The translations under genes were made by a program, and so were the position numbers. This document shows, piece after piece, positions 26,436 to 33,130 of a DNA stretch of 46,653 nt (the stretch's first letter is position 1; each line of letters opens with the position of its first letter). Source of the DNA: an uncultured Eubacteriales bacterium. GTDB taxonomy: Bacteria > Bacillota > Clostridia > Christensenellales > CAG-1252. Below the pieces are notes generated by a model that did not search any database, was not told where the DNA came from, and saw only the letters and a list, made by a program, of their open reading frames with translations. The DNA lies in contig CADBTQ010000027.1 of NCBI GenBank assembly GCA_902797685.1, forward strand, positions 1 through 46,653. The letters run 5' to 3'.

Positions 26436-27917
26436 ATGAGTAAGGATAATTTCGGTTTTAAGCACAAAAGCGGCATTTTGATGGCGGTCAGTTCGCTGCC
26501 TTCCCCCTACGGCATCGGGACGATGGGCGAGCCTTGCTACAAGTGGATCGACGCCCTCAAAGAGATGAAACAGACGGTGTGGCAGGTGTTGCCTTTGGGC
26601 CCCACCGCCTATGGCGACAGTCCCTACCAATCCCCTTCCGCCATGGCGGGCAACCCCTACTATATCGATTTGGAAGCCTTGCAAAAGCAAGGACTGTTGA
26701 CGGTGGCGGAACTGCATTCCGCTCGCCATATCACTCCCAAGGTGGACTACGGCTGGCTGTTTGAGACCCGTATCGCCCTTTTGCGTAAGGCGTACGCCCG
26801 CTTCGAGCCTACCGGCACCTACTATCAATTCCGCTTTGCGCACAAGGACTGGCTGTTGGATTACGCCCACTTTATGGCGCTCAAAGTCCAAAACGGCTAC
26901 CGTCCTTGGACCGAATGGAACAAGGAAGAGCGGGACTATCGCCAAGCGCTTGTCCATCGCCAAACACTTACCAAGGAGATCGGGTTTTGGTGTTGGGTGC
27001 AATTCGTATTTTTCGCTCAGTGGAGCAAGGTCAAGCACTACGCGCACAAAAAGGGCGTGCGTATCATCGGCGATATGCCCATCTACGTGGCGTTCGACGG
27101 GGTGGAAGTGTGGTCCCGTCCCGAGGAGTTTTGCTTGGATCAAGACCTCAATCCAACCGTGGTGGCGGGTTGTCCGCCCGACGGTTTTTCGCCCGACGGA
27201 CAGCTGTGGGGCAACCCCATTTACAACTGGAAACGCATGAAGGAGGAAGGCTACCGTTGGTGGATCGACAGGCTCTCGCTTGCGATGAAACTGTACGACA
27301 TCGTGCGTATCGACCACTTCCGCGGGTTTGCCGGCTACTACACCATTCGCTACGGCGAGTCGACCGCCCGCGACGGGTGGTGGAACGAGGGACCGGGTAA
27401 GGACCTGTTCAAAGCGGTCGCTTTGGCGTTGCCCAAAGCCCGCATTATCGCCGAGGACTTGGGCTTTATCACTCCCGACGTGAGGGAACTGTTGGACTAC
27501 ACCGGTTTCCCCGGCATGAAGATACTGCAATTTGCCTTTTTTGAGGAGGACAACGAGTATTTGCCTCGCACGTACACGACCGACAACTGCATCGTGTACA
27601 CCGGCTCGCACGACGCCGATTGCACCCGCTCTTGGGTGGACGGCTTGCAAGGGGAGACCAAGGAGAGATTCAAACGGGAATGCCAACGCCTCAAAGGGGA
27701 GAGCGCCACGCGCGCCCTTATCCGCATGGCGTATGAATCCCGCGCCGATCTGGCGGTCATTCCGTGGCAGGACTATCTGGAATTGACCAACGAAGAGGGG
27801 CGCATGAATACCCCCGCCGTTGCCGAAGGCAACTGGACTTGGCGGGCTCGTCGCACCCCGGGCAAAAAGATGCGCGCCGAAGTGGCGGCGTTGACCAAAG
27901 CCACCCATCGCGCCTAA
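26436..27917 (+). CDS. malQ: 4-alpha-glucanotransferase (amylomaltase), GH77
   Basis: This enzyme transfers alpha-1,4-glucan segments between maltooligosaccharides in the cytoplasm, in maltodextrin or glycogen metabolism. The length of 493 residues is normal for the compact bacterial GH77 form. Hallmarks in order are GDSPYQSPSAMAGNPYYIDL near the N-terminus, IGDMPIYVAFDGVEVW, the nucleophile Asp293 in VRIDHFRGFAGYY, the acid/base Glu340 in IIAEDLGFITPDV and Asp393 in YTGSHDADCTRSW. The usual family motif there is a THD; here it is SHD. The ATG is preceded by GGGAGG. It heads a likely three-gene unit, with the next gene beginning four bases after the stop. Confidence 0.96.
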   Translation: MSKDNFGFKHKSGILMAVSSLPSPYGIGTMGEPCYKWIDALKEMKQTVWQVLPLGPTAYGDSPYQSPSAMAGNPYYIDLEALQKQGLLTVAELHSARHITPKVDYGWLFETRIALLRKAYARFEPTGTYYQFRFAHKDWLLDYAHFMALKVQNGYRPWTEWNKEERDYRQALVHRQTLTKEIGFWCWVQFVFFAQWSKVKHYAHKKGVRIIGDMPIYVAFDGVEVWSRPEEFCLDQDLNPTVVAGCPPDGFSPDGQLWGNPIYNWKRMKEEGYRWWIDRLSLAMKLYDIVRIDHFRGFAGYYTIRYGESTARDGWWNEGPGKDLFKAVALALPKARIIAEDLGFITPDVRELLDYTGFPGMKILQFAFFEEDNEYLPRTYTTDNCIVYTGSHDADCTRSWVDGLQGETKERFKRECQRLKGESATRALIRMAYESRADLAVIPWQDYLELTNEEGRMNTPAVAEGNWTWRARRTPGKKMRAEVAALTKATHRA

Positions 27918-27921
27918 GGCG

Positions 27922-28629
27922 ATGACTAAGGGGCGACTATTGAGATGGATCACGAGCGGGGCGTTCGTTTGCGCCCAGCTCGTTTTGTTTGCGCTGTTCG
28001 TCGCCGAGGACTTCGGCGGGGCGGATCTCGGCAGCAACGAGGGGCTCAAATACGCGATCGTGTGTTTGTCTTTTGCTTTTTCGACCTTGGGTTTCGTCGA
28101 GGGAAAGCGCTCCAAAGCCAAACTGGTCGACGCCACGTTGCTCACCTTGGGTCTTGCTCTTACCGCCGTCAGCGATTGGTTTTTGTTGGTGACGGGCACC
28201 CATTACGAGATCGGCGTCACCATCTTTATTTTGGCGCAACTGTGCCACGCCGCCCGCATTGATCGGGGGAGAGTGTGGCGGATAGTCGCCATGTTCTTGC
28301 GCGTCGTGCTGCCCGCTTTGGGCATCGTCGTCGCCCTCTCTTTGGGCGAGGGGGACGCGCTCATCTTGCTCGTCATCGTGTACTTCGTGCAATTAGTGCT
28401 CAATTTCGGCGAAAACCTCGTCAAATGCTTTGACAAAAATAAGGCGGAGCGCCAAGTCGCCATCCTGTTGTCGGTCGGTTTTTTGCTCTTTATCGGTTGC
28501 GATATCTGCGTGGGATTGTCCAATCTGTTCGACGGAATGGCTAACTCTTTGATTTGGCTGTTTTACGCCCCTTCGCAGGCTTTGATCGCCCTGTCTTGTT
28601 GGAGATCGTATGAAAAATCGCCCGATTGA
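27922..28629 (+). CDS. Multi-pass membrane protein, possibly YhhN/TMEM86 (lysoplasmalogenase)-like
   Basis: This 235-residue protein has seven or eight hydrophobic helices. The segment SDWFLLVTGTHYEIGVTIFI followed by LAQLCHAARI resembles the core motif of the YhhN/TMEM86 family, where an Asp and a His sit in adjacent helices; some members hydrolyse the vinyl ether bond of lysoplasmalogens. The match is by eye and remote, so a different membrane function is possible. It starts four bases after the malQ stop and its end overlaps the next gene by 20 bases, indicating one operon. Confidence 0.5.
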   Translation: MTKGRLLRWITSGAFVCAQLVLFALFVAEDFGGADLGSNEGLKYAIVCLSFAFSTLGFVEGKRSKAKLVDATLLTLGLALTAVSDWFLLVTGTHYEIGVTIFILAQLCHAARIDRGRVWRIVAMFLRVVLPALGIVVALSLGEGDALILLVIVYFVQLVLNFGENLVKCFDKNKAERQVAILLSVGFLLFIGCDICVGLSNLFDGMANSLIWLFYAPSQALIALSCWRSYEKSPD

Positions 28630-29323
28630 CGTCATCGTCGCCATATTGGTCGTATTGTTGATCCCCGTGCTGTTTGTCTCGGCGGGGGCGATCGTACCGT
28701 GCAGCGTCAGGGGGTTTTACTATGCGTGCATCGACCCTTTGCACATCCCCCAAGAGAGCGGTTACACACGGGAAGAGATAGTCGAGGCGTACGACGACGT
28801 GATGGATTATATCTGGAAAGGCGCCGAGTTCAAAACGGGTAAAATGCGGTGGTCGGAAGAAGGCAAAGCTCACTTTGAAGACAGCGCGCCCCTCTTTCGT
28901 ATGCAAGCCGTCTTGCTGGCTGTCTCGGGCTTTTTTCTCCTTGCGTACCTACTGTTGCGCCGACTGGACGTGTTGAGACCCGTGCGGTTCGGCGGGTTGC
29001 CCCCTTCGTCGGTGGGCGGCATACTGACCCTTGCTCTCACCGCTTTCGTGGGGATATTCGCCGCCGTCGATTTCGATAAGCTGTTCGATTTGTTCCACTA
29101 TGTCTTTTTTCCCGGCAAAACCAACTGGGTGTTCAATCCCTACACCGATCAAGTCGTCAATATCCTGCCCGAATTCTTTTTCGCCGTGTGCGCGGGCTAT
29201 ATCGCGGGGGTGATCGTGCTGTTGTCCGTCCTTTCCGTCGCGGTTGGCGCGGTCGTCAAAAAGGTCGAAGCGAAGCGTCGTCCCATCGAGCCCGCCGATT
29301 TGACGGAATCAATATTGAGTTGA
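28610..29323 (+). CDS. DUF1461/TIGR01906-like integral membrane protein
   Basis: This 237-residue protein has a first membrane helix at about residues 7-27 and a long extracytoplasmic segment (about 28-98) containing YTREEIVEAYDDVMDYI and SEEGKAHFEDSAPLF. Three further helices follow. This layout and the S-x-E-x-x-H-x-x-D motif before the second helix match the TIGR01906/DUF1461 family of unknown function. The start overlaps the preceding gene by 20 bases. The C-terminus is basic and cytoplasmic. It ends immediately before a strong terminator, closing the malQ unit. Confidence 0.65.
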   Translation: MKNRPIDVIVAILVVLLIPVLFVSAGAIVPCSVRGFYYACIDPLHIPQESGYTREEIVEAYDDVMDYIWKGAEFKTGKMRWSEEGKAHFEDSAPLFRMQAVLLAVSGFFLLAYLLLRRLDVLRPVRFGGLPPSSVGGILTLALTAFVGIFAAVDFDKLFDLFHYVFFPGKTNWVFNPYTDQVVNILPEFFFAVCAGYIAGVIVLLSVLSVAVGAVVKKVEAKRRPIEPADLTESILS

Positions 29324-29326
29324 CGA

Positions 29327-29364
29327 CAAAAAAGTGTTCCTTTGCCCAAAGGAACACTTTTTTG
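29327..29364. terminator. Bidirectional intrinsic terminator
   Basis: A perfect 17-bp stem (29327-29343 with 29348-29364) has a GCCC loop, with A6 in the left arm and T6 in the right arm. It lies between the convergent malQ unit and the M20 peptidase gene. Confidence 0.92.
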
Positions 29365-29409
29365 ACGAGTTCGACCACAGTCGAAACTCTCACAACGTCT
29401 CAAACGGGT

Positions 29410-30915
29410 TTAGTCCACCGCGTGGCAGGCGTTGTCCATGTAGGTCACGAAAAACCGCACCGCTCTCGCCAATTTGTCGGGGTGGATGCGTTCGTTGATA
29501 CCGTGGAAGCGGCTTTCGTCGTCCCAACCCATCACCACCGGTCCAAAGCGGTAGATACGGTCGCAGATGGGGGCGTAAAAGCGGGAGTCGGTCGCGCCCA
29601 AAAAGACGTACGGAATGACCGTGGTCTCCTCGAAGGTCTGCCGAATACTCTTGGTGAGGGTGTCGAACACCTCGCCGTCACAGCGGCTTTCGGGGGAGGG
29701 CTCGGAGTGGGCGAGCAGGTCGATGCGGACTTGCCCCGTTTTGATGTACTTCTTGAGGATCTTGTTGAGGTGCTTGACCACGTCCTCACTGGTCTCGCCC
29801 GACAGGGTGCGGAAGTTGACGTTGACTTTGACTTCGTTGGCGATGGTGTTGCGCGCGTCCGAGCCCCACAGCACGGTGGTAGCCAGTGTGGTGCGCACCA
29901 AGGCGTTGGTGACGGGGGAGGCTTTGCTCAACACCACCTTGAGCAAGGGCGCAAACACGTCGGCGTTGGCAAGCACGAACTTGAATAGGGGATTGGTCGC
30001 CCCCGACAGGGTGACGAAGGTCTGTTTGAGCAACGGCGTCATCCTTGCTCGCATGGGGTGTTTTTCGATACGGCGTATCACGTCCGCCAATATCCCGTTG
30101 GCGGAAGGATACATGGGGCGAGAGGAGTGTCCGCCCTCTTGGTGTACCACGATCTCCAAGTCGCCCATACCCTTTTCGGTGGCGCCGATGGCGGCGACGT
30201 ATCCTTTGGCAAACAGTTGCTTGCCCTCGATGATGCTGCCGCCCTCGTCCAACACAAACTCCAGTCTTACGCCCTGTTGTTGAAAATAGCGCACGATGTT
30301 GGGCGCGCCGTCCAAACTCTGCCCGGGCTCCTCGTCGTGTCCAAAGCACAGATAGGTGGTGCGCTCGAAGTGCTTGCCGCGGCTGAGCCAATACTCCGCC
30401 CCTTCGAGTACCGCCACAAGGTGGTCTTTCATGTCCAGTGCGCCCCGTCCGTAGATGTAGCCGTCCTCGCCCATCGCGCCGCTAAACGGGGGATAATCCC
30501 ATCCCTTGGCGGGAGCGGGCACCACGTCTTGGTGGGACAAAAAGGCGCAGGGCAGCAAGTCGAAATCGCTCCCTTTGAGACAAAACACCAACGAGTAGCC
30601 CGCAATCACGGTCAACTCCGCCTCTTTCGCCACGTGAGGATAGGTTTTGAGCATCCACTCGCGGAATGCCAAAAACGGCTCGTCCTTGCCCTTATACGCG
30701 TCCACCATGGAGATGGTCTCAAACCGTAGCGCCTCGGACAAATGCTCCCCGATGACCTTTTTGTCCAATTCGGGGTAGTCTATGGGCTCCATCGTGGGTT
30801 GGGACACCGCTTTGGACGCGGCGCGAATGATCAAAGCCATAAGCAGAATGAGGACGATACCGCCCACGGCGATACCGATATATCCGCCGATACCGATTGC
30901 GCTCAAAGTGATCAT
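29410..30915 (-). CDS. Membrane-anchored M20 family metallopeptidase (PM20D1-like)
   Basis: This 501-residue zinc-dependent aminoacylase/carboxypeptidase-type enzyme is preceded by one membrane helix (about residues 8-32). Metal ligands and catalytic residues follow the M20 order: His128 and Asp130 in SHQDVVPAP, bridging Asp161 in YGRGALDMKD, catalytic Glu195 with metal ligand Glu196 in FGHDEEPGQ, and Asp223-Glu224 in VLDEGG. The GGHSSRP dimerisation-domain motif follows, and a late His is in RFHGINERIHPDKL. Long M20 proteins with an N-terminal hydrophobic anchor and FGHDEE are typical of the PM20D1/CPS1 branch. The substrate is unknown, probably peptides or N-acyl amino acids. The ATG has an AGGAGG site, and the gene is monocistronic with its own promoter. 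Confidence 0.9.
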   Translation of the reverse strand: MITLSAIGIGGYIGIAVGGIVLILLMALIIRAASKAVSQPTMEPIDYPELDKKVIGEHLSEALRFETISMVDAYKGKDEPFLAFREWMLKTYPHVAKEAELTVIAGYSLVFCLKGSDFDLLPCAFLSHQDVVPAPAKGWDYPPFSGAMGEDGYIYGRGALDMKDHLVAVLEGAEYWLSRGKHFERTTYLCFGHDEEPGQSLDGAPNIVRYFQQQGVRLEFVLDEGGSIIEGKQLFAKGYVAAIGATEKGMGDLEIVVHQEGGHSSRPMYPSANGILADVIRRIEKHPMRARMTPLLKQTFVTLSGATNPLFKFVLANADVFAPLLKVVLSKASPVTNALVRTTLATTVLWGSDARNTIANEVKVNVNFRTLSGETSEDVVKHLNKILKKYIKTGQVRIDLLAHSEPSPESRCDGEVFDTLTKSIRQTFEETTVIPYVFLGATDSRFYAPICDRIYRFGPVVMGWDDESRFHGINERIHPDKLARAVRFFVTYMDNACHAVD

Positions 30916-30988
30916 GATGTATCCTCCTGTTTTGAGTAATCATAGTTGTCGTTGGCTACCCAAGACGGGCGCGAAAGCGTCCGTTATC

Positions 30989-31017
30989 ATTATAGAATAT
31001 TCTCCCTCTCAATTCAA
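30989..31017 (-). promoter_or_regulatory. Sigma-A promoter of the M20 peptidase gene
   Basis: The minus strand shows TTGAAT (31017-31012), a 17-base spacer and TATAAT (30994-30989), about 75 bases upstream of the start codon. Confidence 0.7.
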
Positions 31018-31100
31018 GCCCGAAAAAACACAAATCTCTTTCTCGTTGGGCGAGATTGCGCTCCGTGACCGCCCCTAGCCACAAAAAATGCAATAATCGG

Positions 31101-31129
31101 TTGACAAGGACGTGTAATTGTGATACGAT
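31101..31129 (+). promoter_or_regulatory. Sigma-A promoter of tRNA-Ser
   Basis: TTGACA (31101-31106), a 17-base spacer and TACGAT (31124-31129) lie about 35 bases before the mature tRNA 5' end. Confidence 0.8.
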
Positions 31130-31164
31130 ACTTATGCGCTTCACGGAGAGATCCGTCTCGGATT

Positions 31165-31256
31165 GCGGAAGTACCCAAGTGGCTCAAGGGGCTCCCCTGC
31201 TAAGGGAGTAGTATGTTAGAAGCGTAGCGTGGGTTCAAATCCCACCTTCCGCGCCA
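31165..31256 (+). tRNA. tRNA-Ser (GCU anticodon)
   Basis: The acceptor stem GCGGAAG pairs with CTTCCGC. The anticodon stem CTCCC/GGGAG carries loop CTGCTAA, with anticodon GCT at 31199-31201. A long class II variable arm and a GTGGG-TTCAAAT-CCCAC T arm follow. Discriminator G and an encoded CCA end the gene. It decodes AGC/AGU serine codons. The terminator begins within the encoded CCA. Confidence 0.97.
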
Positions 31257-31289
31257 AAAAAGGTTGCAGTGGTCTGCAACCTTTTTTGG
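31254..31289 (+). terminator. Intrinsic terminator of tRNA-Ser
   Basis: A 15-bp stem (31254-31268 with 31275-31289) has a GTGGTC loop and a T6 run in its right arm. Its left arm uses the CC of the tRNA's CCA end. Confidence 0.88.
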
Positions 31290-31415
31290 CGCTCTCGTTG
31301 AGATTTGCCCCCACGCCCCGCGTGCTAGACGGCGGGCACACCACTACCTTGGGGGCAGTACCTCTATCCTTGTCCCGCCTATTCCGCTCGTGCTCCCTAT
31401 GGTCGTCCTCGCTTA

Positions 31416-31436
31416 CAAATCCCACCTTCCGCGCCA
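31416..31436 (+). repeat. Duplicate of the tRNA-Ser 3' end (21 nt)
   Basis: Bases 31416-31436 are identical to 31236-31256, which covers half of the T loop through the CCA. The copies are 180 bp apart. The second is also followed at once by a strong hairpin (31437-31480), so the 'tRNA end plus hairpin' layout occurs twice although the hairpin sequences differ. No gene lies between the copies. The arrangement resembles the attachment-site duplication left by elements that integrate at tRNA 3' ends, but a partial tRNA duplication is equally possible. Confidence 0.8.
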
Positions 31437-31480
31437 TGAAAGAATCCACTTTTGTCGGTAGACGAAAGTGGATTCTTTCA
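31437..31480 (+). terminator. Strong hairpin/terminator after the tRNA 3' copy
   Basis: A perfect 16-bp stem (31437-31452 with 31465-31480) carries a 12-nt loop that itself contains GTC/GAC. The right arm reads AAAGTGGATTCTTTCA. It has no extended T run, so termination efficiency is uncertain. Confidence 0.6.
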
Positions 31481-31483
31481 ACT

Positions 31484-31656
31484 AAATCCGTCCAAGCGGA
31501 CGGGAGAAATCCACCGATGGTGGGTGAAATCTGCTGCGCAGGAGAAATCCGCCTAACGGCGGGAAAAGGACGGATTTAATTTCACCGCAAGCAAAGCGCG
31601 CGATTTCAACTGAGGGCATAGCCCGAAGATTTCAACACGGCACAGCCGTGATTTCA
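31484..31656. repeat. Hairpin array 1: short variable hairpins separated by a constant GAAATC/GATTTCA spacer
   Basis: An outer perfect inverted repeat, AAATCCGTCC (31484-31493) and GGACGGATTT (31568-31577), encloses three small hairpins: CCACC-GAT-GGTGG (31511-31523), CTGC-TGC-GCAG (31531-31541) and CCGCC-TAAC-GGCGG (31549-31562). GTCC-AAGC-GGAC (31490-31501) shares the left arm. To the right come a weak CGC...GCG (31586-31598), GGGC-ATA-GCCC (31614-31624) and CACGGC-ACA-GCCGTG (31636-31650). The spacer is AAATC on the left (31484, 31507, 31527, 31545) and its complement ATTTCA on the right (31579, 31603, 31629, 31651), a period of 18-26 bases. The stems are unrelated in sequence; only the spacer is conserved. 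Together with the flanking repeat copy this fills the region 31257-31686, which has no gene. Confidence 0.85.
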
Positions 31657-31686
31657 CAATCATAATCGTCAAATCGGGGGAGAATT

Positions 31687-32037
31687 ATGACTAAGAATAC
31701 GCTGTCTGAGTTATCTATCGACTTTGCTGTCGAAATACTAAAACTATGCGATCATGTTAAAGGTCATTATTCGCTCGTTAATCAGTTAGAGCGTTCCGCA
31801 ACGAGCATTGGCGCCAATATCCGCGAAGCCAATTATGCGCAAAGTAGGGCGGATTTTATCGCAAAATTACAGATCTCTTTGAAAGAGTGTTACGAAACCG
31901 AGTACTGGTTAGAATTGCTGAAAAAGGCGGAACTGTACGACGTTGAAATCGTAACAGACCTTTCGCATACTTGCGGAACTATCCGCAGATTGCTCGTGTC
32001 TTCCCTCAATACCGCCAAAAGCAATCAAAACTCGTGA
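31687..32037 (+). CDS. Four-helix-bundle protein (S23/IVP, Avd-like)
   Basis: This 116-residue, all-helical protein has the signature of the TIGR02436/S23 four-helix-bundle family: VNQLERSATSIGANIREA, then AQSRADFIAKLQISLKECYE, then TEYWLELLKKAEL. Relatives are encoded in 23S rRNA intervening sequences of Leptospira and Coxiella, and the fold is shared with Avd, the accessory protein of diversity-generating retroelements. Members are basic, oligomeric and thought to bind nucleic acid. GGGGGAG precedes the ATG. The gene is visibly richer in A+T and in codons such as TTA and CTA than its neighbours, suggesting transfer. It sits directly after hairpin array 1, and its stop codon is inside its own terminator stem. 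No reverse transcriptase or rRNA is nearby. Confidence 0.9.
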   Translation: MTKNTLSELSIDFAVEILKLCDHVKGHYSLVNQLERSATSIGANIREANYAQSRADFIAKLQISLKECYETEYWLELLKKAELYDVEIVTDLSHTCGTIRRLLVSSLNTAKSNQNS

Positions 32038-32057
32038 TTTGTCGTCACGAGTTTTTT
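32027..32057 (+). terminator. Intrinsic terminator overlapping the four-helix-bundle stop codon
   Basis: The stem AAACTCGTGA/TCACGAGTTT with a 7-nt loop is followed by a T7 run. The left arm contains the last codons and the TGA stop (32035-32037). Confidence 0.85.
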
Positions 32058-32100
32058 TGCAAGCCAAAGGGGAGCGGTTGCCGCAATTTGGCGGCGGATA

Positions 32101-32129
32101 TTGACTTTAGAGAGGGGTTTTGGTATAAT
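32101..32129 (+). promoter_or_regulatory. Sigma-A promoter of the 218-residue protein gene
   Basis: TTGACT (32101-32106), a 17-base spacer and TATAAT (32124-32129) lie about 60 bases before the start codon. This separates the gene transcriptionally from the four-helix-bundle gene. Confidence 0.85.
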
Positions 32130-32189
32130 GTAAACGAAGGGTGACGTTGTCGCTTGCGATAGCGGAGGACGTCCCCAAAGGAGAAGAAT

Positions 32190-32846
32190 ATGGAGTCTGC
32201 ATTGGCGATCAAATTGAAAGAGAGTATCAATATCCGCGTTTACGTTCAAAACGACAACGGTTGGACCAAAGTGCCCGCCAAGATGGCGGACGGCGAGGCG
32301 GAACTCGACCTAAGAGGGTTTGGAAAGGACGCGCGTTTCCATTTGGAATTGAATATGGCGGAGCGGTTTAGGGAGATCGTCGCCGGCAGTATTATGGTCG
32401 GCGGCAGTTGGAAACCCATTCATCACGACGTGGGCTTGGATACCAAGTGGAGCATGAGTTTCGTGGGCAATTTCCTTCTTAAGGAGATCCGCTTTAGCAC
32501 CCAAGACGGCGAGGACATCTCCATCCCCGTGCGCTATATCGGCGAAGAAAAGAAGGAAGAGCAAAAAGAGACTTTGCGCTTGCCCGTGACGGTGCGTACC
32601 GACTACCAGTTGGTCAACGTGATGTGGCAGGCGATGGATTGCGCCGCTTACGACGTGACGGTCTTTGCGGTGGAAGGCGCCGCCAAATACATGGTCGCCA
32701 CCGTGCGCGTGCCCTCTTCGCAACAGTATTTGTGCATCGACAAATTGGCGCACGGCGCCTACTACGTGCGGGTGAGTGCTTTGGACGAAGCCAACGCCGT
32801 GTTGGTGCTTAGCGACAAAGTGCGCTTTGAGATCCCCCGTAGATAA
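32190..32846 (+). CDS. Unknown soluble beta-rich protein, two-part architecture
   Basis: I do not recognise this 218-residue protein. There is no signal peptide or membrane helix. Residues 1-120 look like a mixed domain with MVGGSWKPIHHDVGLDTKW. A charged linker (GEEKKEEQKE) follows, and the C-terminal ~90 residues (VNVMWQAMDCAAYDVTVFAV to VLSDKVRFEI) have the strand pattern of a fibronectin type III-like domain. The ATG has an AAAGGAGAAG site. It has its own promoter and terminator and stands between the two hairpin arrays. That position may be accidental. Confidence 0.65.
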   Translation: MESALAIKLKESINIRVYVQNDNGWTKVPAKMADGEAELDLRGFGKDARFHLELNMAERFREIVAGSIMVGGSWKPIHHDVGLDTKWSMSFVGNFLLKEIRFSTQDGEDISIPVRYIGEEKKEEQKETLRLPVTVRTDYQLVNVMWQAMDCAAYDVTVFAVEGAAKYMVATVRVPSSQQYLCIDKLAHGAYYVRVSALDEANAVLVLSDKVRFEIPRR

Positions 32847-32858
32847 TCGATCGGACCC

Positions 32859-32892
32859 AAAAAGCACCGACCCCGACGGTCGGTGCTTTTTT
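32859..32892 (+). terminator. Intrinsic terminator
   Basis: A 14-bp stem (AAAAAGCACCGACC, 32859-32872, with its complement at 32878 onward) has a CCGAC loop and ends in a T6 run, just after the 218-residue protein gene. Confidence 0.9.
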
Positions 32893-32936
32893 GCTATATG
32901 TGCCGAGGCAAATGCGAGATTTGATACCGAGTAAAG

Positions 32937-33120
32937 TGCGATATATTCGCTCGCTCGTTAGCGACAGGATATCGATCTCCATCCGCTACGTTCCGTAGGA
33001 ATATATCGCATCGGCTTGCCGAATATATCGCAACACAGCCCCCTTGTTTGGCGCAAGGGGGCTGTGTTGTTTCGCAAATTCCCTAAGGGATTATATCGCC
33101 GCGGCGCTTTTTAACGCCGC
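32937..33120. repeat. Hairpin array 2: variable hairpins separated by a constant ATATATCG spacer
   Basis: An outer perfect 13-bp inverted repeat, TGCGATATATTCG (32937-32949) and CGAATATATCGCA (33020-33032), encloses TCGCT-CGTT-AGCGA (32951-32964), CTACG-TTC-CGTAG (32986-32998) and TCGGC-TT-GCCGA (33011-33022). To the right are TCCC-TAA-GGGA (33080-33090) and GCGGCG-N8-CGCCGC (33101-33120), again separated by TATATCGC. A long terminator (33031-33069) interrupts the right part. The architecture copies array 1 (outer inverted repeat, three inner mini-hairpins, two or three outer ones), but the constant spacer and the stems are different. Confidence 0.8.
33031..33069. terminator. Bidirectional 16-bp hairpin terminator
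   Basis: The stem begins CAACACAGCCCCCTTG (33031-33046) and pairs perfectly with 33054-33069; the loop is 7 nt. It lies between the plus-strand 218-residue gene and the minus-strand membrane-protein gene, within hairpin array 2. Confidence 0.75.
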
Positions 33121-33130
33121 AAGAGCGGGG

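Noticed and set aside
31236-31436. Integrated prophage or genomic island at tRNA-Ser
   Set aside because: The two tRNA-end copies are only 180 bp apart with no integrase or phage gene between them; at most a scar or boundary.
31216-31449. Minus-strand open frame across the tRNA-Ser and its 3' copy
   Set aside because: The ARKVGFEPT-type peptide is the well-known false translation of a tRNA 3' end.
31484-33120. CRISPR array
   Set aside because: The constant segments are only 6-9 bases, the variable parts are palindromes rather than unique spacers, and there are no cas genes.
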